In this document: one piece after another, positions 7,581 to 16,900 of the stretch | How positions within the stretch are numbered: the stretch's first letter is position 1 | Layout of the letters: each line of letters starts with the position of its first letter | Assembly: GCA_039920305.1 (NCBI GenBank) | Contig: JBDSEA010000032.1 | Location: forward strand, 1-23,308 | Length of the DNA: 23,308 nucleotides | Source: DASRAJ01 sp039920305 | Lineage (GTDB): Bacteria; Bacteroidota; Bacteroidia; Chitinophagales; UBA10324 | Direction of reading: 5' to 3' | Program-made: the position numbers and the translations under genes | Notes under the pieces: generated by a model | Seen by the model: the letters and a program-made list of their open reading frames with translations, nothing else | What the model was told of the DNA's origin: nothing | Database searches by the model: none

Positions 7581-7618
7581 GATGTTCGGGAATTGTTTTG
7601 CAGCGCAGGATAAAAGCA

Positions 7619-10135
7619 CTATACAATTCCGCTTCTTTCACGCATGGAAGCCAAAAATTGTTCCAACTCGATCATACCCTTCACAAGCACATCCCGCGAC
7701 TTGCTTCCCTGGTTGGGACCTACAACACCCGCGGATTCCAGTTGATCCATCAGCCGCCCTGCCCTGTTATAGCCCAGCTTGAGCCTGCGCTGAAGGAGGG
7801 AAGTCGATCCCTGCTGATATTGTACTATCAGGTGTGCTGCCTCATCAAATAATTCATCCCGCTCATTCGGATCGAAAAACTCACCTCCTTCACTCTCCTC
7901 ATCATGCACTTCCGGAAGCAGATGTGCATCAGGATAGCCCCGCTGTTCTGCGATGAACTCACACACCCGCTCTACTTCAGGCGTATCAACAAATCCGCAT
8001 TGAAGGCGGATCATGTCACTTCCGATATTCAACAGCATGTCTCCACGCCCAATTAATTGCTCCGCACCACCCTGGTCAAGGATGGTTCTGGAATCAACCT
8101 TTGAAGAAACTTTGAAAGCCATCCGGGCGGGAAAGTTTGCCTTGATGGTGCCCGTAATGATGTTGACCGAAGGCCTCTGCGTTGCAATGATAAGGTGAAT
8201 GCCGATGGCCCGTGCAAGCTGTGCAAGCCGGGCAATTGGCTGCTCGATTTCTTTGCCTGCTGTCATGATCAGATCAGCAAACTCATCAATCACCAATACG
8301 ATATATGGAAGAAAGCGATGACCTTTTGCGGGGTTTAATTTCCGGTTTACGAATTTCTCATTGTATTCCTTGATATTGCGTACCTGGGCATCCTTGAGCA
8401 GATCATAGCGCGCATCCATTTCAATCGTTAAAGCCTTCAAAGTGTGAACTACCTTTTTCGTATCTACAATAATGGGTTCTTCTTCACCCGGAAGCTTGGC
8501 AAGAAAATGTTTTTCAATAATCGAATACAGGCTCAGCTCAACCTTTTTGGGGTCAATCAGCACAAACTTTATTTGTGACGGATGCTTCTTGTAAAGCAGT
8601 GAAACAAGAATGGAATTCACACCGACAGATTTACCCTGGCCTGTTGCACCCGCCATCAACAGATGAGGCATCCTGGCAAGGTCTGCGATATAGATTTCAT
8701 TGGAAATTGTTTTTCCAAGTGCAATCGGAAGGTCCATCTGGGCGTTCTGAAATTTTTCTGAGGCAAGAAGCGTGCGCATGGCAACCGTTTCCTTGTGCAT
8801 ATTAGGAACCTCTATCCCTATCGTCCCTTTTCCCGGTATAGGTGCGATGATGCGAATGCCAAGCGCAGCCAGGCTTAAGGCAATATCATCCTCAAGGTTT
8901 TTTATCTTGGAAATGCGAATGCCAGGGGAGGGAACGATTTCATAAAGTGTAACCGTGGGACCCACTGTCGCCTTGATGCTTTGTATCTCGATACCATAAT
9001 TACGAAGTGTATTTACAATCTGATCCTTGTTTCGCATCAGTTCCTCTGAATCTACTTTCGGCTTTTCAGAGCCGTAATTTTCCAGAAGATCAAGCGATGG
9101 ATAAAGGTATTTGGGAAGATCAATCGTGGGATCATAGTTTTCCCTCACTACTATATCCTCACTTACCACTTCATCTTCCCGGGTTTCAACTATATCCAGT
9201 GCAATGTCATCAACATTCATTGCCGGTGAAATCACTTCACTATTTATGGGAAGAAAGTTTTCCTCCGTCTTAGACTCCTGTTCATGAACTTCAGCCCGTA
9301 CCTCTGCTGCTGTTTCTTCCCTTGGTTTTTCGATCAGTTCCATGCCATTCAAAAAATCATCTACTGTTAATACTTCCTGCTTCGCTATTTCAAAAGGAGG
9401 GTTCGTTACAGCTGAGGGAGTGGCTGATGAAAATGATTCTTTTTTCTTCTGCGGGAGCAGGAAATAGAAGCTCATATTGAAAACGATAACACCAAAAAGC
9501 AGAACAGAAAAGAATAGCAATGCTCCTGTACCAAGCACTCCCATAAAGCCATTCAGCCATGTATTGATCGTATTTCCTACTGCACCTCCAAAGGGAAAGG
9601 AGTACAACTGAAAGCAAAAACTCAATGCTGCGGGAAGCAAGACAAGAGCAAAAATGCTGAATTTGAATAACCGGTCAGCACTGAAGATATTTCTTCGCAG
9701 CAACAAATTGGATCCCCATGCAGCAAGCATCGCAGCAATGAGAAAGGAGGCAACTCCAAATCCATTATAAATGAAGAAGTGTGAAACGTATGCACCCAGT
9801 CTCCCAAGATAATTTTCCGCCTTGAAATCACCATTAAAAAAATTACCCCATGAAAAATGAAAAACCTGATCCTGGTCTACCTTCCATGTAAAAAGGTAGG
9901 AGGTAAATGCAACAAACAGGTAGAGCGATGCAAGAAGAAACAGCAACCCGATGGCCTTGGGGGTGCGCTCATCATGCAGGAGAATTTTGAATCCGCTTTC
10001 AGTGGATTTTTTCTCCCGCTTTTTTTTTGGTGGTGCCGGTATTTCTTTTTTGTCTGGTGATTCAGCAACAGTCTTTTCCTGTGCCCGGTCAGATCGCGAA
10101 ATGTCTGATTTCAGTTTATTAGTGCCCTCAGCCAT
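7619..10135 (-). CDS. ftsK: DNA translocase FtsK
   Basis: An 838-residue septum-located motor that pumps chromosome ends and helps resolve dimers during division. After a charged cytoplasmic start with PPKKKREKK, four membrane segments lie within about residues 60-230 (AIGLLFLLASLYLFVAFTSY, GVASFLIAAMLAAW, FSIFALVLLPAALSF, ALLFFSVLLFGVIVF). An acidic linker follows to about 340. The motor domain has Walker A GATGQGKS (496-503, K502) and Walker B VLVIDEFADL (D617). The DNA-sensing gamma winged helix is at the C-terminus (STSLLQRRLKLGYNRAGRLMDQLE). The linker is short compared with E. coli FtsK (1329 residues) but usual for this phylum. Start ATG at 10135-10133. It is divergent from the dehydrogenase at 10373. 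Confidence 0.97.
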   Translation of the reverse strand: MAEGTNKLKSDISRSDRAQEKTVAESPDKKEIPAPPKKKREKKSTESGFKILLHDERTPKAIGLLFLLASLYLFVAFTSYLFTWKVDQDQVFHFSWGNFFNGDFKAENYLGRLGAYVSHFFIYNGFGVASFLIAAMLAAWGSNLLLRRNIFSADRLFKFSIFALVLLPAALSFCFQLYSFPFGGAVGNTINTWLNGFMGVLGTGALLFFSVLLFGVIVFNMSFYFLLPQKKKESFSSATPSAVTNPPFEIAKQEVLTVDDFLNGMELIEKPREETAAEVRAEVHEQESKTEENFLPINSEVISPAMNVDDIALDIVETREDEVVSEDIVVRENYDPTIDLPKYLYPSLDLLENYGSEKPKVDSEELMRNKDQIVNTLRNYGIEIQSIKATVGPTVTLYEIVPSPGIRISKIKNLEDDIALSLAALGIRIIAPIPGKGTIGIEVPNMHKETVAMRTLLASEKFQNAQMDLPIALGKTISNEIYIADLARMPHLLMAGATGQGKSVGVNSILVSLLYKKHPSQIKFVLIDPKKVELSLYSIIEKHFLAKLPGEEEPIIVDTKKVVHTLKALTIEMDARYDLLKDAQVRNIKEYNEKFVNRKLNPAKGHRFLPYIVLVIDEFADLIMTAGKEIEQPIARLAQLARAIGIHLIIATQRPSVNIITGTIKANFPARMAFKVSSKVDSRTILDQGGAEQLIGRGDMLLNIGSDMIRLQCGFVDTPEVERVCEFIAEQRGYPDAHLLPEVHDEESEGGEFFDPNERDELFDEAAHLIVQYQQGSTSLLQRRLKLGYNRAGRLMDQLESAGVVGPNQGSKSRDVLVKGMIELEQFLASMRERSGIV

Positions 10136-10372
10136 AGTATATTAGTAAACTCGTAAAGTTACTTTCACATAGAGCGGAAATTTTGTGATGAATGTAAAGT
10201 TTTCAACAGCAAAGTTTATCAACGTCTATCTTTGCGACAAATTATAGCATTCACATAATGCTCTGGCGTATTAAATGAAGCAGACAGCAATTCAGTTATT
10301 ATTCCGAAAGTATCCTGAGTAACTTTAAATTGATTTTGAAAACGATTAATTCCGGATTCAATTATTAAATAA
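10136..10372. promoter_or_regulatory. Divergent promoter region between ftsK and the P5C dehydrogenase gene
   Basis: A 237-bp AT-rich region. On the plus strand TATCTTTGCG at 10227-10236 is a full match to the Bacteroidota -7 element and would start the dehydrogenase transcript near 10240, leaving a leader of about 130 nt. Inside the leader a 15-codon ORF (10275-10322) starts with ATG. On the minus strand TAACTTTACG, about 20 nt upstream of the ftsK ATG, is a near match for an ftsK promoter. Confidence 0.5.
10227..10234 (+). promoter_or_regulatory. -7 promoter element upstream of the P5C dehydrogenase gene
   Basis: TATCTTTG fits TAnnTTTG exactly, and the extended TATCTTTGCG is identical to the elements at 12298 and 22495. 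The distance to the start codon at 10373 is long (138 nt), so a second promoter nearer the gene cannot be ruled out. Confidence 0.55.
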
Positions 10373-12004
10373 ATGACCAACGGACAATTCACCATCCCTG
10401 CAGCCATTAATGAAACCAATCTGACCTATGCACCGGGAACTACTGAGCGTGCAGATTTGAAAGCAGCGCTAAGAATGATAAAGGCTGATCGTGCAGATAT
10501 TCCCATGTTTATAGGTGGAAAAGAAATTCGCACAGGTGAAAAAATTCAGATTAACCCTCCGCATGAGCACCGTGATGTGCTTGGCGATTTTCATAAAGGA
10601 AATGCTTCACATGTGCGGCTTGCAATAGCAGCAGCGATGAGGGCAAAGCGAAACTGGGAAACAATGAGCTGGGAAAACCGGGCTGCGATTTTTCTGAAAG
10701 CAGCTGAGTTATTGGCCGGGAAATACCGTTCCCGAATCAATGCCGCCACAATGCTTTGCCAATCGAAAAATGCCTTCCAGGCTGAGATTGATGCTGCCTG
10801 TGAGCTGATTGATTTTCTTCGTTTCAATGTAAAGTTTGCAGAGGAAATTTATCAGCAGCAGCCGATTTCATCGAAGGGAGTATGGAACAGGATGGAGTGG
10901 CGCCCGCTCGAAGGATTTGTATTTGCCATTACGCCTTTCAACTTTACTGCCATAGCAGGTAATCTTCCGACAAGTGCAGCCATTATGGGTAATACGGTAG
11001 TCTGGAAACCATCACACACGCAAATTTTTTCAGCCTGGGTGATCATGGACGTGCTGCGCGAAGCAGGATTACCGGACGGAGTGATCAACCTCATTTATAC
11101 CGGAGGGAAGGAAACAGGTGACATAGTTTTCGCTCATCCCGACTTTGGCGGAATTCATTTTACCGGTTCAACACCGGTATTCCAGGGCTTCTGGAAAACA
11201 ATCGGAGAAAATATTGCCAGGTACAAATCATATCCCCGCATTGTGGGTGAAACAGGGGGAAAAGATTTTGTGCTTGCACATCCAAGCGCTGATGTGAATT
11301 CACTGGTAACTGCGCTTTCACGCGGCGCATTTGAATACCAGGGGCAAAAATGCTCTGCAGCATCACGCGCTTATATTCCCGGAAACTTGTGGAAAGAGGT
11401 AAAGGCTAAGCTTGTTGCTGACATTGAATCCTTCAGGATGGGCTCTGTGGAAGATTTCAGAAACTTCATCAACGCAGTGATTGATGAAGCTTCATTTGAC
11501 AACCTCGCCGGATTTATCACAAGAGCGAAAAAGGATAAGGGAGTAAAAGTGATAGCAGGAGGAAACTTTGATAAAAGTGACGGGTACTTTATCAATCCTA
11601 CAGTGTTGCAGGCAACAGATCCCATGTATGCCACCATGTGCTCAGAGCTTTTCGGTCCCGTGCTTTCAGTGTATGTGTATGATGAAACCAAATTCAGGGA
11701 AACACTTGATCTTGTTGACGGTACTTCGAATTATGCACTTACCGGCTCCATCTTTTCACAGGATCGGAGCGCAGTTGATCTGGCAGCAAAGCGGCTTGTA
11801 AATGCTGCCGGTAATTTCTATATCAATGATAAGCCAACCGGCGCCGTAGTCGGTCAGCAGCCATTCGGTGGTGCACGCGCATCCGGTACGAATGACAAAG
11901 CTGGCTCCATGCTGAATTTGCTCCGATGGGTTTCACCACGTTCCATTAAAGAAACACTTGTTCCCCCTGTGGATTACCGGTATCCCTTTATGTCGGAGAA
12001 ATGA
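10373..12004 (+). CDS. pruA: L-glutamate gamma-semialdehyde (1-pyrroline-5-carboxylate) dehydrogenase
   Basis: A 543-residue aldehyde dehydrogenase superfamily enzyme. It oxidises glutamate semialdehyde to glutamate with NAD+, the second step of proline catabolism. Catalytic Cys327 is in YQGQKCSAASR and the general base Glu293 is in GETGGKD. Cofactor and fold motifs ITPFNFTAIAGN, GNTVVWKPS, HFTGSTPVF and CSELFGPVLSVYVY fit the monofunctional P5C dehydrogenase clade, also known from eukaryotic ALDH4A1. Near the C-terminus PTGAVVGQQPFGGARASGTNDKAG is characteristic. Length is normal. The gene stands alone; no proline dehydrogenase is in the window, so the pathway partner lies elsewhere. The symbol pruA is used for the function; rocA would be an alternative. 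Confidence 0.95.
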   Translation: MTNGQFTIPAAINETNLTYAPGTTERADLKAALRMIKADRADIPMFIGGKEIRTGEKIQINPPHEHRDVLGDFHKGNASHVRLAIAAAMRAKRNWETMSWENRAAIFLKAAELLAGKYRSRINAATMLCQSKNAFQAEIDAACELIDFLRFNVKFAEEIYQQQPISSKGVWNRMEWRPLEGFVFAITPFNFTAIAGNLPTSAAIMGNTVVWKPSHTQIFSAWVIMDVLREAGLPDGVINLIYTGGKETGDIVFAHPDFGGIHFTGSTPVFQGFWKTIGENIARYKSYPRIVGETGGKDFVLAHPSADVNSLVTALSRGAFEYQGQKCSAASRAYIPGNLWKEVKAKLVADIESFRMGSVEDFRNFINAVIDEASFDNLAGFITRAKKDKGVKVIAGGNFDKSDGYFINPTVLQATDPMYATMCSELFGPVLSVYVYDETKFRETLDLVDGTSNYALTGSIFSQDRSAVDLAAKRLVNAAGNFYINDKPTGAVVGQQPFGGARASGTNDKAGSMLNLLRWVSPRSIKETLVPPVDYRYPFMSEK

Positions 12005-12322
12005 TTTTCTGGATCAATTATTAAGATATGCAGTGCTGGTTCATCGCCTTCGGAATCAGGGAATCAAATACTGAGCAATGAATATTTTCTTCAATGTACA
12101 GGGCGGGAACTAATATGTATAAGAAGGTGAATGTGTAATTGAAGAAAATGCGTAAATCGGATTACGAAATGGAAATGAAGCAGCACTTGCTAAAAAAATT
12201 TGCAGAGTGAATGCTTCAATGAGCCTGAAATGATGGTGCCCCTTTTAAGAGTTAAAGTTTAATATTCCTCATTTCTTTCTCAAAATTTTCTTCCTGCTAT
12301 CTTTGCGCAAATCATTCCGGAT
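12005..12322. other. Intergenic gap before pyrR
   Basis: 318 bp. The only firm signal is the pyrR promoter at 12298. A 20-residue ORF (12148-12210) is open but has no other support. No terminator with a good stem and T-run was seen after the dehydrogenase gene. Confidence 0.5.
12298..12305 (+). promoter_or_regulatory. -7 promoter element of the pyrR-pyrB operon
   Basis: TATCTTTG matches TAnnTTTG exactly and is followed by CG, as at 10227 and 22495. The element ends 17 nt before the TTG start at 12323, implying a start site near 12310 and a leader of only about 12 nt. Confidence 0.6.
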
Positions 12323-12874
12323 TTGCAACACCGCATAATTCTCGATAGCAGGAAACTTAACCTCACCATTGATCGCCTTTGCTTTCAGCTCATTGAAAAT
12401 CATAAAGATTTTACGCAGACAGTTTTGATCGGGGTGCAGCCACGCGGGGTTTATTTTTCTGATCGTCTTTACAAAAGACTGAAACAAATCACCGGCATCG
12501 AAATTCAGTATGGGTTGCTTGATCCTACCTTTTACAGAGATGATTACCGCACATCTGATAAACAGCTCACTCCTAAAGTTACTGCCATCAATTTTTCTAC
12601 GGAAGGAAAAAAAGTAGTCCTTATTGATGACGTATTATTCTCAGGGCGAACCGTGCGCGCTGCAATGGATGCCTTGCTTGATTTCGGCCGCCCTGCAAAG
12701 GTGGAACTATTAGTATTGATTGACCGGCGCTTTACCAGGCAGCTTCCCATCCAGCCTGATTACATCGGAAAGTCGGTAGATTCACTCACATCTGAAAAAG
12801 TGATGGTGGAATGGGATCATCATTCGGAAGGTGATCGCATTCTCATTCTTCCGGTTAAAAATGAAAATGAATGA
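12323..12874 (+). CDS. pyrR: PyrR-type phosphoribosyltransferase / pyrimidine regulator
   Basis: A 183-residue type I phosphoribosyltransferase. PyrR proteins sense UMP, regulate pyr genes in some bacteria, and often have uracil phosphoribosyltransferase activity. The PRPP-binding loop is VVLIDDVLFSGRTVRAAM (98-115), and the N-terminus ILDSRKLNLTIDRLCFQLIE with VLIGVQPRGVYFSDRL is typical of the family. The start is TTG at 12323: no ATG precedes the conserved region in frame, the next Met is deep in the PRPP loop, and the promoter element at 12298 leaves no room for a start further upstream. The stop overlaps the pyrB start (ATGA, 12871-12874), so the two are one operon with coupled translation. 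Classical attenuation would need a leader, which seems absent. Confidence 0.93.
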   Translation: MQHRIILDSRKLNLTIDRLCFQLIENHKDFTQTVLIGVQPRGVYFSDRLYKRLKQITGIEIQYGLLDPTFYRDDYRTSDKQLTPKVTAINFSTEGKKVVLIDDVLFSGRTVRAAMDALLDFGRPAKVELLVLIDRRFTRQLPIQPDYIGKSVDSLTSEKVMVEWDHHSEGDRILILPVKNENE

Positions 12875-13800
12875 ATGCATTGAGTGTAAACCATCTTCTT
12901 GGAATTAAATACCTTACCAGGGATGATATTGAATTGATCTTTGCTTCAGCTGGTGAATTCAAGGATATCATAAACCGCAAGATCAAGAAAGTTCCATCGC
13001 TGCGTGATACCACGATTGTAAACCTCTTTTTTGAAAATTCTACCCGTACCAGAATTTCATTTGAGCTGGCAGAGAAAAGATTATCAGCAGACGTGATCAC
13101 CTTTTCTTCTTCCGCATCCTCTGTGAAAAAAGGAGAAACTTTGACAGACACGGTGAAAAATATTCTTGCAATGAAGGTGGACATGGTAGTGATGCGGCAC
13201 CCAAGTCCCGGTGCACCGGTTTTCCTTTCAAGGCATATCAATGCAAGCATTATCAATGCAGGTGATGGCACTCATGAGCATCCGACACAGGCATTGCTTG
13301 ATGCATTCTCCATCAGGGAGAAATTAGGGGCTGTGGAAGGCAAAAAAGTCGCGATCATCGGTGACATCCGCCACTCCCGTGTTGCACTTTCCAATATTTT
13401 CCTGTTGAAAAAGCTTGGGGCTGAAGTAATGGTTGCCGGGCCGCCCACTCTTATTCCCAATTATATTGAGTCACTTGGTGTAATGGTGGAATATGATGTA
13501 AAAAAAGCATTGCAATGGTGCGATGCAGCCAACCTCTTGCGCATTCAGCTCGAACGGCAGGAGATTCAGTATTTCCCAACCATGCGCGAATATTCACTAT
13601 ACTTCGGCATCAATAAAAAAATGCTTGATGACCTTGGGAAAGATATCATCATCATGCACCCCGGGCCCATTAACCGCGGAGTAGAAGTAACCAGCGATGT
13701 GGCGGACTCCAGGCATTCTATTATTCTTGACCAGGTTGAAAATGGTGTGGCAATAAGAATGGCTGTTTTATTTTTATTAAGCGGCAGAAGGCAGGAATAA
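12871..13800 (+). CDS. pyrB: Aspartate carbamoyltransferase catalytic subunit
   Basis: A 309-residue enzyme that joins carbamoyl phosphate and aspartate into N-carbamoyl-aspartate, the committed step of pyrimidine synthesis. Carbamoyl-phosphate motif STRTR is at 57-61, the SSVKKGET loop (84-90) supplies the lysine that reaches in from the neighbouring subunit, RHPSPGAP (109-116) and HPTQ (137-140) follow, and aspartate-domain motif HPGPINRGVE begins at H263. Length is standard for the catalytic chain. No pyrI regulatory subunit follows, and none is needed in class C enzymes. The start overlaps the end of pyrR by 4 bp. A 12-bp palindrome, TTACTGCAGTAA, lies just after the stop (13805-13816). 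Confidence 0.97.
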   Translation: MNALSVNHLLGIKYLTRDDIELIFASAGEFKDIINRKIKKVPSLRDTTIVNLFFENSTRTRISFELAEKRLSADVITFSSSASSVKKGETLTDTVKNILAMKVDMVVMRHPSPGAPVFLSRHINASIINAGDGTHEHPTQALLDAFSIREKLGAVEGKKVAIIGDIRHSRVALSNIFLLKKLGAEVMVAGPPTLIPNYIESLGVMVEYDVKKALQWCDAANLLRIQLERQEIQYFPTMREYSLYFGINKKMLDDLGKDIIIMHPGPINRGVEVTSDVADSRHSIILDQVENGVAIRMAVLFLLSGRRQE

Positions 13801-13804
13801 TTTT

Positions 13805-13816
13805 TTACTGCAGTAA
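13805..13816. repeat. Perfect 12-bp palindrome after pyrB
   Basis: TTACTGCAGTAA starts 5 bp after the pyrB stop and directly follows a T-run. It has no loop, so it is not a standard hairpin terminator. It may be a protein-binding site or chance. Confidence 0.3.
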
Positions 13817-13966
13817 TCCTTATTGGGTACTTGTGATTTATAGGGAAATACATTAATTGCTTAGCCTGTTTACCTCTGAGAAAAGAATTTTTCGTCTTTA
13901 GTCGAATTTTATTTCTGCATACATTGCAGAACCGTATTTTTATTTTTCATTTCAAAAACACAACAC

Positions 13967-16900
13967 ATGAAACATCTTTCGGTCTCTCTATTAATTATCC
14001 TCATTGTATGTTCTTCTTTACAACTGTTTTCACAGCAAAGTGTACAACATTACTACGGCGATCAGGCCGGCAGATATTGCAAGGGCGCCTCACAGCTTTT
14101 TATTAATGAAATCCGAAACACAGTTTCTTTTGTTCGCCTGGATCAGAATGAGAATATTGCTCCTGAAAATGCAACAGCATGGCTGAGAAATGACGTTTTA
14201 AAATTAAGGCCTGAAGATGGATTCAAGCAGTATAAGCAGGAAAAAGACCAATCTTCCTTCACTCATACCTGCTATCGCCAGACATATAAGAGTACCGAAG
14301 TTCAATATGGTGTTTATTATGTCCACAGCCGGAATAATCGTGTGGTAAATGCTAATGGAGAATGGTATGCTGATATTAATCTTTCTGTTCAGCCGGTTTT
14401 AAGCCCGGGACAGGCCTATCACGCTGCGTTAAATTATGTTCATGCTGATGAATATGCACATGAAAAAGAGATGAGTAATAATAAAAAGCTCGTTGTACTG
14501 CCATATGAAGGGCAATATAAACTCGCTTATGCATGCAACATTTATGCAGTAAGTCCGCTAAGCAATGCCTGGTATTTTGTTGATGCAATAACAGGAAGCA
14601 TCATTAAGTCGGATAATTTAATTTGCAGTGATGCGGCTCTTGGTACTGCAATAACCCAATACAGCGGCACCCGGACAATCACCACCGATAGTCTTGCACC
14701 TAATTCTTTTCGCCTGCATGATGATACACGCGGCAACGGTGTAATAACCTATGCAGGACCATCAGGTACCACTGATTACTATGACGATGATAATTACTGG
14801 AGCACAGATCAGCCGGCGGTGGATTGTCATTTTGGTGCGGAGGCGACTTACGATTACTATTTTAATCATTTTGGGCTAAACGGGCTTGACGGAAGTGGAT
14901 ATAACCTGATATCCTATGCACATGACGGACTTTATGTAAACGCATTCTGGACCGGGGCAGATGCCCATTTCGGTGATGGGGATGGAAGCAACTATGGCCC
15001 GCTTACTGATGTACTGATTGTTGGTCATGAGTTCACACATGGCGTTACGCAATTTCATTCTGCACTTATTTATTCTTGCGAATCCGGTGGATTAAACGAG
15101 GGTTACAGTGACATTTTCGGTCAGGCAGTCGATTGGGAGAAAAACCCTACAACTGCTTCATGGTATGTAAGTGGTCATAATTCAGGAACACCCTTTCGAA
15201 ACATGGCAAACCCCAAGGAGTTTAACAATCCTAACTGCTATGGTGGCGACTTCTGGGGCACCTGTATTGATCCGCACTATGAAAGCGGGGTTGTGAATTT
15301 CTGGTATTATTTGCTTGTGACAGGTGGCGCAGGTGTAAACGATCTCGGAGATGCATACAACGTAATCGGTATCGGCTTTGATGATGCCACGGCAATAGCT
15401 TACCGTACAAACTGTGTATATCTTACCGCGAATGCAACCTACCAGGATGCACGTGATTATGGTGTACAGTCAGCATTGGATTTATATGGTGATTGTACTC
15501 CTCAAACGATACAATGCACCAATGCATGGTATGCTGTTGGTGTTGGTGATCCATACCAGGATGCAGTTGTCGCAGGTTTCTCGGCTCCGCAAACTACTTT
15601 CTGCACACTTCCTTCAAGTGTTGCATTCAGTAACAGCAGCATCAACGGCACTTCTTATTTCTGGGATTTCGGTGACGGAACAACGGACACCGCAGCCAAC
15701 CCGGTTCATGATTATACAACTACAGGAGTATATACTGTTTCATTGATTGTAAACGGTGTTTCTCTCTGCAACACCAGCGATACATTTGTTGTTACGAATT
15801 ACATCAATGCGCAGAATATTGGTTCCCCGGTACCGGCTGCATGCATCCCCATTGATACACTTCCATCACCCAAATATGGAATTCTGCATTTCGTTCTTGC
15901 TGACATTGATAAATTAAGTGATAACGCACTGGAAGGGTACATGGATTTTACCTGCTCGGATTTTACACAGCTTACTGCCGGTGATCCTTACTTCGCAAAG
16001 ATTACAGTTGGGAATATAGGCGATGACATAAGAATATGGATAGATTACGATGGAAATGGCGCGTTCGATAATGCCACTGAACTGGTTTATAGCGCCGATG
16101 ATGTTACCGGCACCGTTTCCGCTCTTATCTATACACCCTTAAATGTTCCGTTGAACACTCCGTTGCGGCTCCGGATAATTGAAGACCGGCAAATCAGCAC
16201 CATCACTGATGCTTGCTTTAACCCTGAGCGTGGTCAGGCCGAGGATTACAGCGTTTATTTTGTAGCACCACCTGATGCTGCGCCCGTTATTGATTTTTTT
16301 GCAGATGTAACAACCATCAATCTGGGTCAGTCAGTTAACTTTTTCGATCTTTCCCAGAATTCGCCAACTTCATGGAGCTGGGAATTCTCCGGTGGCGTAC
16401 CTGCAACGTCTTCATTGCAAAATCCAACAGGAATAACATACAACACCGCCGGAGCATATGATGTAACGCTCACTGCTACCAATGCATTTGGTTCTGCTTC
16501 ACTTATAAAAACAGCGTACATCATAGTGAACCCGGTCATCACACTTTGTACCATTGACACCACTACTCTTGACGCAGGAACTTTTTATGATAGCGGCGGT
16601 CAAACCGGAAGCTATGGCAATAATGAAAATTGTGACCTGCTAATTCATCCGGCATGCGCAAAGAATATTACATTAAAGCTCACTTTTTTTTCAACCGATT
16701 TTAATAATGATGTGTTAAACGTTTATGACGGTCCTGATGCTAATGCACCCTTGCTTTTGAGTGAAAGCGGTTTTCCATTCCCGCTGCCTACTGTAACCGG
16801 AACCGCAAGTTCCATGTTCATCACCTGGACTTCCAATGCCTCCGGAACTAATTCTGGCTTTTCTGCTGACTGGACTTCGGTTGTTGGAGGACTTATTACA

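Noticed and set aside
12148..12210. A 20-residue ORF (MRKSDYEMEMKQHLLKKFAE) before pyrR
   Set aside because: It is short enough to arise by chance and lacks a promoter, ribosome-binding site or known homologue.
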